64,000 bases of DNA, taken from Desulfosalsimonas propionicica (GTDB taxonomy: Bacteria; Desulfobacterota; Desulfobacteria; Desulfobacterales; Desulfosalsimonadaceae). Below are positions 34,258 to 42,801 of this stretch, in pieces; position 1 is the stretch's first letter, and every line of letters starts with the position of its first letter. The notes under the pieces were generated by a model. It had not been told where the DNA came from, did not search any database, and saw nothing but the letters and a program-made list of their open reading frames with translations. The stretch spans positions 62,001 through 126,000 of the forward strand of contig NZ_JACDUS010000006.1 in assembly GCF_013761005.1 (NCBI RefSeq), read 5' to 3'. Position numbers and translations under genes: made by a program.

Positions 34258-37200
34258 TTATTGTTTTTCCTTGAGCTCATGGCGTTTCCAGATATCATAG
34301 ACCGCCGGGATGATAATCAGGGTTAAAATGGTCGAGGAGATCAGCCCGCCCACCATGGGCGCGGCGATTCTCTTCATGACCCGGACCCCGGTTTCGGTGC
34401 CGATCATAATGGGCATCAGGCCGATTAAGGTGGTGGCCACGGTCATGAGCTTGGGCCGCACGCGTTCCACCGCCCCTTCGATGATCGCACCCTTGAGATG
34501 CTCTGTGGTTTGCATTTCTCCCCGGTGCGCCCATCTTTTGTGGGCCTCGTCAAGATAGACCAGCATCACCACACCGGTTTCCGCAGCCAGACCGGCAAGG
34601 GCGATAAAGCCCACCACCACGGCCACTGAAACGTTATAGTCAAGCAGATAAAGCAGCCACACCCCGCCGACCAGGGCAAACGGCAGCGATGCCATGACCA
34701 CCATGGCCTCTGTGATGTTTTTGAAATGAATGTAGAGAAGTATGAAAATCAGCAGAATTGTTATGGGAACAATCAGGTTCAGGGTTTGTCTGGCCTTTTG
34801 CATGTATTCAAACTGCCCGGACCAGACCTTGGAATAGCCTGCCGGCATGTCAATGTTTTCGTCCACGATTTGGCGCGCCCGCTCCACATAGGAGCCCAGA
34901 TCTACACCCGCTATGTCCACGTATATCCATGCGGTTCTTCTGGCGTTTTCACTTTTGATCATGGGCGGCCCCTTGCGGATCTCAAGATCGGCGAGCTGGG
35001 CAAGGGGCACCTGGGCCCCGGTTGGCGTGGCCACCAGCACCCGCCTGAGCTGCTGCATATCGTCTCTTAACTCCCGTTTGTACCGCAGATTCACGGGATA
35101 GCGCTCCAGACCCTCCACGGTGTAGGTTATGTTCATGCCCCCCACTGCGGTCATGATCACTTCCTGGACATCATCGACAGTCAGGCCGTAGCGGGCGATT
35201 TCATGGCGCCTGATGTCAAAATCCAGATAATTGCCGCCGGTTGTGCGCTCGGAATAGGCCGACAGGGTACCGGGAATATCGCGCACCACCTTTTCAATAC
35301 GGGAGCCCAGCTCGGACAACACCTCCAGGTCCGGGCCCATGAGCTTGATGCCCACAGGTGTCTTGATTCCGGTGGACAGCATGTCAATGCGGGTTTTAAT
35401 GGGCATGGTCCAGGCATCGGTGAGCCCCGGAAACCGAATGGCGTTGTTTAAGTCCGCTTTTAGCTCTTCGATGGTCATGTGCCGCTGTTCCGGCCAGATC
35501 CAGGCAAGCGGGGCTTTGAGCCAACCCGGCCAGGAAGAGAAAAATCGCTCAATTTTCTTTTTGCGCCATTGATGTACGATTTCGCCCTTTTTTTTCTCCG
35601 GCCAGATCAGGCTCAGGGGCCCCTTTGCCCAGTCTGGCCAGGATGAGAAAAGGCGCTGGACTTCCAGGGTTTCATATTCCACTTTGGGCCGCAGCATGAT
35701 GGTGGTTTCAATCATGCTCAGCGGTGCCGGATCCGTGGCCGTATCGGCCCGGCCGATTTTGCCGTGCACGCTTTGGACTTCCGGGAAGCGTTTGATGATC
35801 TTGTCGGTCTGCTGGAGCAGTTCCCGGGCCTTGGTAACGGAGATGCCCGGCAGGGTGGTTGGCATGTAGAGCAGATCGCCTTCGTTTAAGGGGGGCATGA
35901 ATTCACTGCCCAGTTGTTTGGCCGGATAATAGGTTACCGCAGTGATCAGCACGGCAATCAGAATCGTTGTCTTACGCCAGTTGATGACCATGGCGATCAC
36001 CGGCCGGTAGACGCGGATAAAAACACGGCTCAGGGGATTTCTGTGTTCCGGCAGAATTTTCTGGGGTACAAGGCAGATCACGGCAAAAACGGAAACCGCG
36101 ATGGCTGCAATCAGGCTCCAGCCGGGAAGGTTTGCCCCTGCTAGGCCGGCGGCAACAACGATCACCGGCGGGCTTGCTGTGGCGGCAATCCAGATTTGGC
36201 GCCGGCGTTTTTTGGAAGTCTGCGGGTCAATGGGCTGTTCGGTGATAAAAAAGGTCATGAGCACCGGGATGATGGTGATGGCCAAAAGCGAGGATGCGGC
36301 CATGGCAAAGGTTTTGGTGTAGGCCAAAGGTTTGAACATCCGGCCCGACTGCTCCTGTAAGGCAAATACCGGGATAAAGGATACCGTGATAATCAGCAGG
36401 CTGTAAAACAGGGCCGGGCCCACCTCTTTGGAGGCCTCCAGGATGATCTGGTGAAAGGGCTTTTTGTCCCGGTCCCGCTCCAGGTGCTTGTGGGCGTTTT
36501 CCACCATGACCACCGAAGCGTCCACCATCACGCCGATGGCAATGGCAATGCCGCCCAGGCTCATGATATTGGCGTTTATGCCCAGGGGATACATCACCAG
36601 AAACGACATCAGCACCCCCACGGGCAGGGTGAACAGGGCCACAAACGCGGATCTGAAGTGCAGGAGAAACAGCACACAGATAATGGCCACCACCGTGATT
36701 TCTTCCACGAGCTTTTTCTGGAGTGCATGCACGGCCCGCTGGATCAACCCGGAGCGGTCGTATCCCATTTCAATGGTCACGCCCTTGGGAAGGGATTTTT
36801 CCAGTTCCGTAAGCCTGGTTTTTACCCTGTTGATGGTATCTAAGGCGTTTTCCCCGTAGCGCATCACCACGATGCCCCCGGCGGTCTCGCCCTCGCCGTT
36901 CCATTCCAGCACCCCCCGCCGCAGTTCAGGGCCCCGATGGATATCAGCGATGTTTTTCAAAAGAATCGGGGTGCCCCGGTCATCGACGCCAATAGCGATT
37001 TCTTCCATGTCCGCAATGGATTGGATATAGCCCTTGCCCCGCACCATGAATTCGGTCTCGGCCATTTCCATAAGCCTGCCGCCCACATCGCTGTTGGAGC
37101 GCTGGATGGCGCGTCTGACCCTGGAAAGGGGAAGGTCGTAGGCCAGCAGCTTGTTGGGATCCACCTCCACCTGATACTGGTTGACATATCCGCCGATGCC

Positions 37201-37734
37201 GGCCACTTCTGCCACTCCCTGCACGGACATGAGCTCGTATCGCAAAAACCAGTCCTGGATGCTTCTGAGCTCGGCCAGGTTGTGTTTTCCGGTATGGTCC
37301 TTGAGCACATATTCATATACCCAGCCCACGCCCGAGGCGTCCGGGCCCAGCTCCGGGGTTACGCCTTCGGGCAGGTCGGATGCCGCGCCGTTTAAATATT
37401 CAAGCACCCGGGACCGGGCCCAGTAAAGGTCAGTGCCGTCCTCGAAAATCACATAGACAAAAGACAGGCCGAAAAATGAATATCCCCGGACATTTTTGGC
37501 GTAGGGCACGCTGAGCATGGTGGAGGTCAGCGGGTAGGTGACCTGGTCTTCGACCACCTCCGGGCCCTGGCCCGGATATTCTGTCATCACGATGACCTGC
37601 ACGTCAGACAGATCCGGTATGGCATCCAGGGGGATGGACCGCACGGCCAGAATGCCGCCGGCAATCACGAAAAGGGTTGCCAGCACCACCATGAACTTGT
37701 TGTTGATGGACCATTCAATGATTTTTCCGATCAC
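34258..37734 (-). CDS. cusA: Heavy-metal efflux RND pump, CusA/CzcA family
   Basis: This 1158-residue inner-membrane proton antiporter has the HME-RND signature features: an N-terminal helix MIGKIIEWSINNKFMV, VMTEYPGQGPEVVEDQVTYP, the central GGIAIAIGVMVDASVVMVENAHK with the proton-relay acids, and the three-Met/copper-type periplasmic region. CusA proteins are about 1040 residues, so this one is longer, owing in part to a 36-residue tandem duplication (about residues 690-765; FSSWPDW and FSSWPGW copies). Start is GTG at 37734. It follows cusB by 12 bp. Expected to export Cu(I)/Ag(I) or divalent metals with CusB and CusC; the metal cannot be fixed from sequence alone. Confidence 0.93.
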   Translation of the reverse strand: MIGKIIEWSINNKFMVVLATLFVIAGGILAVRSIPLDAIPDLSDVQVIVMTEYPGQGPEVVEDQVTYPLTSTMLSVPYAKNVRGYSFFGLSFVYVIFEDGTDLYWARSRVLEYLNGAASDLPEGVTPELGPDASGVGWVYEYVLKDHTGKHNLAELRSIQDWFLRYELMSVQGVAEVAGIGGYVNQYQVEVDPNKLLAYDLPLSRVRRAIQRSNSDVGGRLMEMAETEFMVRGKGYIQSIADMEEIAIGVDDRGTPILLKNIADIHRGPELRRGVLEWNGEGETAGGIVVMRYGENALDTINRVKTRLTELEKSLPKGVTIEMGYDRSGLIQRAVHALQKKLVEEITVVAIICVLFLLHFRSAFVALFTLPVGVLMSFLVMYPLGINANIMSLGGIAIAIGVMVDASVVMVENAHKHLERDRDKKPFHQIILEASKEVGPALFYSLLIITVSFIPVFALQEQSGRMFKPLAYTKTFAMAASSLLAITIIPVLMTFFITEQPIDPQTSKKRRRQIWIAATASPPVIVVAAGLAGANLPGWSLIAAIAVSVFAVICLVPQKILPEHRNPLSRVFIRVYRPVIAMVINWRKTTILIAVLITAVTYYPAKQLGSEFMPPLNEGDLLYMPTTLPGISVTKARELLQQTDKIIKRFPEVQSVHGKIGRADTATDPAPLSMIETTIMLRPKVEYETLEVQRLFSSWPDWAKGPLSLIWPEKKKGEIVHQWRKKKIERFFSSWPGWLKAPLAWIWPEQRHMTIEELKADLNNAIRFPGLTDAWTMPIKTRIDMLSTGIKTPVGIKLMGPDLEVLSELGSRIEKVVRDIPGTLSAYSERTTGGNYLDFDIRRHEIARYGLTVDDVQEVIMTAVGGMNITYTVEGLERYPVNLRYKRELRDDMQQLRRVLVATPTGAQVPLAQLADLEIRKGPPMIKSENARRTAWIYVDIAGVDLGSYVERARQIVDENIDMPAGYSKVWSGQFEYMQKARQTLNLIVPITILLIFILLYIHFKNITEAMVVMASLPFALVGGVWLLYLLDYNVSVAVVVGFIALAGLAAETGVVMLVYLDEAHKRWAHRGEMQTTEHLKGAIIEGAVERVRPKLMTVATTLIGLMPIMIGTETGVRVMKRIAAPMVGGLISSTILTLIIIPAVYDIWKRHELKEKQ

Positions 37735-37746
37735 TTGGGCGCCCCT

Positions 37747-39285
37747 TTATTCCAGATCCTCAAAAAATGCATCCCCGTTCCGGCCGTTGCTGTTTTCCAG
37801 ATCATCAAAAAAGCCTTCGTCTTCGGCGCTGTTTTGCCCGGAATTATCGTCTTTTTCCCCGCGATCTTCGCCTTCGGTCATTTTCCGGGAGGCCTCCCGG
37901 AGCTTGGATTCGGAATCGAGCATGAATTGCCCGGAAACCACTACCTGCTCGCCCGGTGCCAGGCCCTCAAGGATTTCAATCCGGTCGTTGTCCAGGGGAA
38001 TTCCGAGTTTTACCTCCCGGGGGGTGAATTTGCCGGCACTGCGCCGAACAAACACGATATCGCGCTGCCCGGAGCGGAGCACCGCGGATCTGGGCACGTG
38101 CAGTCCGGTTTCATCGCTGCTGGTGGCGATTTTCACATCTCCGTACATATCGGGTTTCAAAAACATATCCGGGTTGTCAAATTCCAGCAGCACAACCACG
38201 TCCCGGGTTTTGCGCTGGAGATAGGGATAGATGTAGGCCACCTGTCCCTCATATTTTTTCCCGGGGAGGTAGGGCAGGGTCATTTCCGCTTTCAGGCCCT
38301 TTTGGACCCGTGCCAGCTCATATTCGTAAATATGGGCCTCCACCCACACACTCGACAGGTCCGCGATTTGATAAATCGTGGCCCCGGATTGGACGTAATC
38401 GCCCTGCAGCGCGTTTTTTTCCGTCACCACGCCCGTGTACGGAGAACAGATGGTCAGGGCGTGCCTGACCGCCCCCTGCCCGATGACCTGCTCGATTTCC
38501 GATTCGGCGATACCGTAGTAGGCAAGCCGGTTTTTTACCGATTCCAGCATTTTTCTGTTGGTTTCATCGGGCCGGCGGCTATAGTTGCGCCGGGCTTCCA
38601 GCAGATCCTGCTGGGCGGTGATCAGTTCCGGTGAATAAAAATCAAACAGTGGATCACCTTTTTCTACCCGGGCGCCGGTGAAATCCACGTGCAGTTTTTC
38701 GATCCATCCGCTGAATTTCAGGTTGAGCCGGGCAATGTTGGTTTCATTGTAGGTCACGTGGCCGTAGGTCCGGATGGTGTGGGGAAGCGGTCCCTTTTTT
38801 ACGGCTGTGGTGCGGATGCCCATGTTTTGCTCTGTGACCGGATCAATGGAAATGTTGACGCCCCCCACCAGTTCGTCTTCATACACCGGCTCCAGATCCA
38901 TGCCCATGGCGCTTTTTCCGGGCTCGTCATAGATTTCCTCAGGGTTCATGGGCGCGCGCCAGTATGCAATTTCGCGTTCGCTGTCATCTTTATCATCATT
39001 TTCATCCACCTTGTCCTTTGGCACAAGCTCCATGCCGCAGATGGGACAATCCCCGGGTTCATCTGTGACCACCTGGGGGTGCATGCTGCAGGTGTACTGG
39101 ATGTCGCTGTCCTGCTGCATTTCCCTGTGCTGGTGGTCCGCAAAGGATAGCAGACCTGAATACCAGGCTGCGCCTGTTGCGGCCGCCAGGGTCAGCACAG
39201 CGGTGAGAAAAATGGCAAGAACCGGAATGCGTCCTGATTGCGCCCGGGTTTTATCTCTGGTCATGGGATTGTCCTTTGAATGCAT
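37747..39285 (-). CDS. cusB: Heavy-metal efflux periplasmic adaptor, CusB family with metal-binding zinc-ribbon-like domain
   Basis: This 512-residue membrane-fusion protein has a signal anchor (about 20-42), a heavy-metal-binding domain with YTCSMHPQVVTDEPGDCPICGMELVP (split here as CSMHP and CPICGMEL, about 65-90), a second similar but degenerate segment (WRAPMNPEEIYDEPGKSAMG), and then HlyD-type barrel-sandwich and alpha-hairpin domains. The C-terminal tail is rich in Asp and Glu (about 470-512), which is unusual and could bind metal. Two starts are possible, ATG 39285 and ATG 39264, each with AAGGA upstream. It links CusA and CusC. The metal domain suggests a Cu/Ag-type system. Confidence 0.92.
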   Translation of the reverse strand: MHSKDNPMTRDKTRAQSGRIPVLAIFLTAVLTLAAATGAAWYSGLLSFADHQHREMQQDSDIQYTCSMHPQVVTDEPGDCPICGMELVPKDKVDENDDKDDSEREIAYWRAPMNPEEIYDEPGKSAMGMDLEPVYEDELVGGVNISIDPVTEQNMGIRTTAVKKGPLPHTIRTYGHVTYNETNIARLNLKFSGWIEKLHVDFTGARVEKGDPLFDFYSPELITAQQDLLEARRNYSRRPDETNRKMLESVKNRLAYYGIAESEIEQVIGQGAVRHALTICSPYTGVVTEKNALQGDYVQSGATIYQIADLSSVWVEAHIYEYELARVQKGLKAEMTLPYLPGKKYEGQVAYIYPYLQRKTRDVVVLLEFDNPDMFLKPDMYGDVKIATSSDETGLHVPRSAVLRSGQRDIVFVRRSAGKFTPREVKLGIPLDNDRIEILEGLAPGEQVVVSGQFMLDSESKLREASRKMTEGEDRGEKDDNSGQNSAEDEGFFDDLENSNGRNGDAFFEDLE

Positions 39286-39297
39286 GGGAATGGTCCT

Positions 39298-40611
39298 TCA
39301 ATGTTTCGCCTCTGCGGTGCCGCCGACCCAGGCTTCGAGTTCGGCGCGTTTCTGATATATGTCATAAAAAAGCCGGGTGGCTTCCCGCCGGTATTTCAAA
39401 ACCCGTATACGGGCGTCGATCATTGTATCAAATGCCACCCTGTCCACTTCGTAGGCTTCCTGTGCCGATCTGGCCCATTGGCCCGCCTGGGGTATGAGTT
39501 CTTCGGTATAAAGACGGTATCTGCGCCGTGTGTCATTTATTTCCGCGGCCAGGGATTTGATCCGGTAGGGCAGCCGGGTTCGCAGATCCCGGTACTGGTT
39601 CTGCGCGGAAAACTGATTGCCCGAGGCCGCGGCAACAGCGTTTGACTGTTTGCGTTTGTGCCAAAGCGGTATGTCCATTGCCACCGCGGCTGAGAAAAAA
39701 TCCGGCAGATCCCTTCCTGTGCGGTCTTCTTCGCGTTGACCGTAGGTGAGCCGGATATTGAAGTCAGGATAATAATCCTTTTGTGCAAGCTGTTTTTGGG
39801 CCCTGGCGGTTTGGATCCGCGCCTGCATGCCTTTTAAATCCGGGTTTTTTTCCAGTGCTTGTGCGGCCAGTTTGTCGGCTGAAAGCACAACCCCGGGCTC
39901 GGGCAGATTTGCGGGCGCATCAATGGATGCGTGCTCGCACCTGTTGGTCAGTTCATGCAGGCGGTCTTCAATGGTGGTTCTGCGGTTTTCAAGCCTCACC
40001 GCCTCGTCTTTGAGACGGGACAATTCCACCCCGGCCTGGTAAATGTTCTGCTGCAGGCCCCTTCCAACGCCATAGCGGGTTTGCGCGTCCCTGCGGATGC
40101 GCCCCATGAGTTCAGTCAGCTCGTCATTGATCTGCTGGCTTTCAGCCACATACCCGAGTTCATACCAGGCCAAAGCCACGTCCCGGACCAGTTCCAGCCT
40201 GGCAGCCTCCAACTCGGCCTGTTTCTCCCTGGCATCTGCTGCCGCCGCCTCGGAGCGCAGGTCCAGCTTGGACAGCCAGGGCACGGTCTGCTCTACAAAG
40301 ATCTGTTTCTGGGTCATGGGCTCCTGGTCAAATGCAAAGCTATCTGTGGGAATGCTCTGGAGCGCAAATCCGATTTTCGGATCCGGAAGGGCGCCTGCGG
40401 CCGGAATGCGCTTTTCAAAGGCTTTTGCCAGATCTGCCTTGCTTTGCAGCAAGCGGTTGTTTTCCAGGGCCTCGGTGATGAGCTGCTGCAGTGCGGGCGG
40501 GGCCCATACGGCCTCTTTGGCAAAACCTGCGCATGAAAGGCCAGCGGTTAAAAACAAGAACATCGCAGCGGGTAAAAGGCTTTTCCGGATTGCCGGCAAT
40601 GCTTTTGTCAT
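39298..40611 (-). CDS. cusC: Outer-membrane efflux channel, TolC/CusC family
   Basis: This 437-residue protein has a signal peptide (about 1-27) and two OEP repeats of long helices (residues about 40-225 and 235-435) as in TolC-type channels. I chose ATG at 40611 because the frame upstream begins with TTG at 40629 and the signal peptide fits MTKALPAIRKSLLPAAM. It is the first gene of the cusCBA-type operon, 12 bp from cusB. The channel lets the pump expel metal across the outer membrane. A copy of the dispersed repeat lies just upstream. Confidence 0.88.
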   Translation of the reverse strand: MTKALPAIRKSLLPAAMFLFLTAGLSCAGFAKEAVWAPPALQQLITEALENNRLLQSKADLAKAFEKRIPAAGALPDPKIGFALQSIPTDSFAFDQEPMTQKQIFVEQTVPWLSKLDLRSEAAAADAREKQAELEAARLELVRDVALAWYELGYVAESQQINDELTELMGRIRRDAQTRYGVGRGLQQNIYQAGVELSRLKDEAVRLENRRTTIEDRLHELTNRCEHASIDAPANLPEPGVVLSADKLAAQALEKNPDLKGMQARIQTARAQKQLAQKDYYPDFNIRLTYGQREEDRTGRDLPDFFSAAVAMDIPLWHKRKQSNAVAAASGNQFSAQNQYRDLRTRLPYRIKSLAAEINDTRRRYRLYTEELIPQAGQWARSAQEAYEVDRVAFDTMIDARIRVLKYRREATRLFYDIYQKRAELEAWVGGTAEAKH

Positions 40612-40734
40612 GATTTTGATCCCGGTCAATGACGGTTTTTGGGTTTGTCTGCCGGGTGCGCCCTGGTCTTAAACGCACCCCGGACGGACAGGGTTTGTTT
40701 TAAAATGGTAATTCCTTGATGGAATAACGCAAAA

Positions 40735-40926
40735 TTGATGGCGCCGTAAAAAGCTTTTTACCGCGTCCGCTGTTGTTGCATGAAGGAAGCCCAATATCTG
40801 CGTTACGCGCAATTTCTCAGAATTTCACGTACGGATAAGTACGCTGCATTCTTCGAAATTGCGCAAGCCTTGATCTTGAACTGTTTACGACGCCATCTGA
40901 AATCAGACTTTTTACGGTGCCATCAA
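40735..40926 (+). repeat. Dispersed palindromic element, copy 5 (long form)
   Basis: This 192-bp copy runs from TTGATGGCGCCGTAAAAAG to GACTTTTTACGGTGCCATCA. It has an extra ~30 bp near the left end with a small hairpin (CCGTAAAAAGCTTTTTACCG). The core palindrome (CAATTTCTCAG ... CTTCGAAATTG) is at about 40810-40862. It lies in the 381-bp gap between cusC and the Crp/Fnr gene; the rest of the gap shows no gene. Confidence 0.85.
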
Positions 40927-40992
40927 AATTCGGGGCCGGGTATAACCGGAAAGGCGGGGCGCAAAGAAATTCAGGAGGGTTTTGGGGCGGTG

Positions 40993-41682
40993 TCAGGTTT
41001 CCATTTTTCCAAATTCAGCCAGATCTTCCAGGCCCGGTCTGTCTGTTAGGCGGATGGTCCGGCCCTGGACCTCAACAAGGCCCTGCTCGCTCATTTTGCG
41101 CAGCATCCGGGAAAGGGTCTCGGGGATGGTGCCCAGAAAGCTGGCCAGCTGCCCCTTGGAAATATTGAGGGTGATGGTATCCGGATTTTTTTGCTCTTCT
41201 GCCTGGAGCAGGAAATATCCGGCCAGTCTGGCCGGCACTTCCTTTAAGGACAAGTTTTCCACCTGGATTGTAAAATTTCTGAGCCTGCGGGAGAGCACGG
41301 CCAGCATGTTCATGGCAACAGAGGGATTGGTGGTAATCAGGTCGCGAAAGGCTTTTCTCGGAAAAAACAGCACCCGGCTTTTTTTCACCCCTTCTGCGCT
41401 GGCAGGAAAGGCTTTTCCGGAAAACACCGGCACTTCGCCAAAGGGTTCGCCCGGGCCGAACATGTGCAGGATCTGCTCTTTGCCCTCTGTGGACAGCTTG
41501 TAGACCTTGATCATGCCTTCAAGGGTTACATAGAATCCATCGCCCGGATCTCCCTCGGAAAAAATCAACTCGCCCGGGGCCACGGGTTTTTCCACGGCAA
41601 TGGCCGTCAGTGCCGCAATGTCTTGCTCCGGAAGCCCGGAAAAGAGTATGGATTGGGATAACACTTCTTTGGACCGGCTCAT
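40993..41682 (-). CDS. Crp/Fnr-family regulator, HcpR-like
   Basis: This 229-residue regulator has a cyclic-nucleotide-type beta-barrel (about 15-130), a dimerisation helix and a winged-helix DNA-binding domain with recognition helix ISKGQLASFLG-TIPETLSRML (about 170-195). The E-x-x-S-R pattern (ETLSR) is that of FNR-type readers of TTGA half-sites. There is no N-terminal cysteine cluster, so it is not an Fe-S FNR; HcpR proteins of Desulfovibrio and relatives are of this kind and sense nitrosative stress through haem. I chose ATG at 41682, with AGGAGG upstream. An FNR-like site lies 38 bp before the start, suggesting autoregulation. It diverges from the PCP_red/sulfite-reductase-like gene. 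Confidence 0.85.
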   Translation of the reverse strand: MSRSKEVLSQSILFSGLPEQDIAALTAIAVEKPVAPGELIFSEGDPGDGFYVTLEGMIKVYKLSTEGKEQILHMFGPGEPFGEVPVFSGKAFPASAEGVKKSRVLFFPRKAFRDLITTNPSVAMNMLAVLSRRLRNFTIQVENLSLKEVPARLAGYFLLQAEEQKNPDTITLNISKGQLASFLGTIPETLSRMLRKMSEQGLVEVQGRTIRLTDRPGLEDLAEFGKMET

Positions 41683-41719
41683 TGACCCTCCTGATTTTTC
41701 ACCGGAAATATAATAGTTT

Positions 41720-41733
41720 TTGACATAAATCAA
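41720..41733. promoter_or_regulatory. FNR/HcpR-type operator upstream of the Crp/Fnr gene
   Basis: TTGACATAAATCAA is a 14-bp inverted repeat (TTGAC-N4-ATCAA, one mismatch from perfect symmetry). On the minus strand a TATTAT box starts 4 bp beyond it, so a bound regulator would overlap the promoter spacer, which fits autorepression. Same half-sites occur before hcp and an RND operon. Confidence 0.65.
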
Positions 41734-41738
41734 GGAAA

Positions 41739-41902
41739 GATGGCGCCGTAACAGTTCAATATCTGCGTTACACGCAATTTCTCAGAATTTCACGTACGGA
41801 TAACGTACGCTGCATTCTTCGAAATTGCACAAGCCTTGATCTTGAACTGTTACGGCCCCATCTGAAAGTCATCTGAAATCAGACTTTTAAGGTTCCATCA
41901 AG
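41739..41902 (+). repeat. Dispersed palindromic element, copy 6
   Basis: This 164-bp copy has left end GATGGCGCCGTAACAGTTCA and right end AGACTTTTAAGGTTCCATCA, each diverged from the consensus. The core palindrome lies at about 41774-41830. It sits in the divergent promoter region between the Crp/Fnr gene and the 41976 gene, directly next to the FNR-type operator. Confidence 0.8.
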
Positions 41903-41975
41903 GAAACAGTTCGTTGCAAGTTGCAGGGTAAACGTTATAAGATCCAGGTTGGAGGGAGAAAGCAAGGAGAAGGAT

Positions 41976-42797
41976 ATGGAATGGAGCAGCGAGGCCGGGG
42001 CTGTGATGAGAAAGGTGCCGTTTTTTGTGAAAAAGCGGGTCCGCAAAAAAGTCGAGGCATATGTGGCACAACAGGGGCGCGGCACAGTGACCGTGGATGA
42101 CGTGTATGCAGTGAAAAAGGGGTATATGGAAAACATGGAAAAGGAGGTGGCCGGCTTTCGGGTGGAAAACTGTTTCGGCCCCGGCGGCTGTCCGAACCGC
42201 GCCGGGCCGGATGAGGATCTGGCCGGCCGCATTGAATCGCTTCTGGCCGGGTCGGACCTGCGGGGTTTTTTGAAAAAAACCGTTAACGGCCCCTTAAAAT
42301 TTCACCACGAGTTTACCGTCACTCTGGCTGATTGCCCCAATGCCTGCTCCCGGCCCCAGATCCGGGATATCGGCATTATCGGCGCAGCCGTGCCCGGGCT
42401 CACAGATAACCCGTGCTCCATGTGCGGCCAGTGCGTGGAGATTTGCAGGGAAGACGCCGTTACCCTGGATGAAAACCGGCAGATGCCGCAAATCGATGTA
42501 TCCAGGTGCCTGGATTGCGGCCAGTGCGCCGGGGTGTGTCCCACACAGACCATCCAAACCATACAAAGATGTTACAAGGTTTTGCTCGGGGGCAAACTGG
42601 GCCGCCATCCCCGGCTGGCCCGGCCCCTGCCGGGCTGCTATGACGCAGACCAAGTGCTTGACATTGTCGGGCGCTGTGTTGATTTTTACAAACAGCACAG
42701 CACCGGGGGAAAACGCTTTGCCCAACTGGCGGCTGAAAACGGTCCGGAATTGATGGCCGCCCTGGAGGATCTGATCCATTATCAAAAGAAAGGATAA
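41976..42797 (+). CDS. PCP_red / minimal sulfite-reductase-like / ferredoxin protein
   Basis: This 273-residue cytoplasmic protein has three parts. Residues about 10-55 match the PCP_red (PF08369) segment (RKVPFFVKKRVRKKVEAYV, TVTVDDVY). Residues about 60-140 hold the paired cysteines of sirohaem-[4Fe-4S] sulfite/nitrite reductases: C-x5-C in NCFGPGGCPN and C-x3-C in DCPNACSRP. Residues about 148-205 form a two-cluster ferredoxin (CSMCGQCVEIC and CLDCGQCAGVCP). The arrangement resembles small 'assimilatory-type' sulfite reductases of sulfate reducers. ATG at 41976 with AAGGAGAAGG. It is 4 bp before a MetE-like gene and diverges from the Crp/Fnr regulator. Activity (sulfite, nitrite or electron transfer) is unknown. 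Confidence 0.8.
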   Translation: MEWSSEAGAVMRKVPFFVKKRVRKKVEAYVAQQGRGTVTVDDVYAVKKGYMENMEKEVAGFRVENCFGPGGCPNRAGPDEDLAGRIESLLAGSDLRGFLKKTVNGPLKFHHEFTVTLADCPNACSRPQIRDIGIIGAAVPGLTDNPCSMCGQCVEICREDAVTLDENRQMPQIDVSRCLDCGQCAGVCPTQTIQTIQRCYKVLLGGKLGRHPRLARPLPGCYDADQVLDIVGRCVDFYKQHSTGGKRFAQLAAENGPELMAALEDLIHYQKKG

Positions 42798-42801
42798 GAA
42801 G

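Noticed and set aside
23788-41902. Possibility that the palindromic repeats form a CRISPR array
   Set aside because: Copies are 0.6 to 20 kb apart, vary in length and orientation and have no regular spacers or cas genes.
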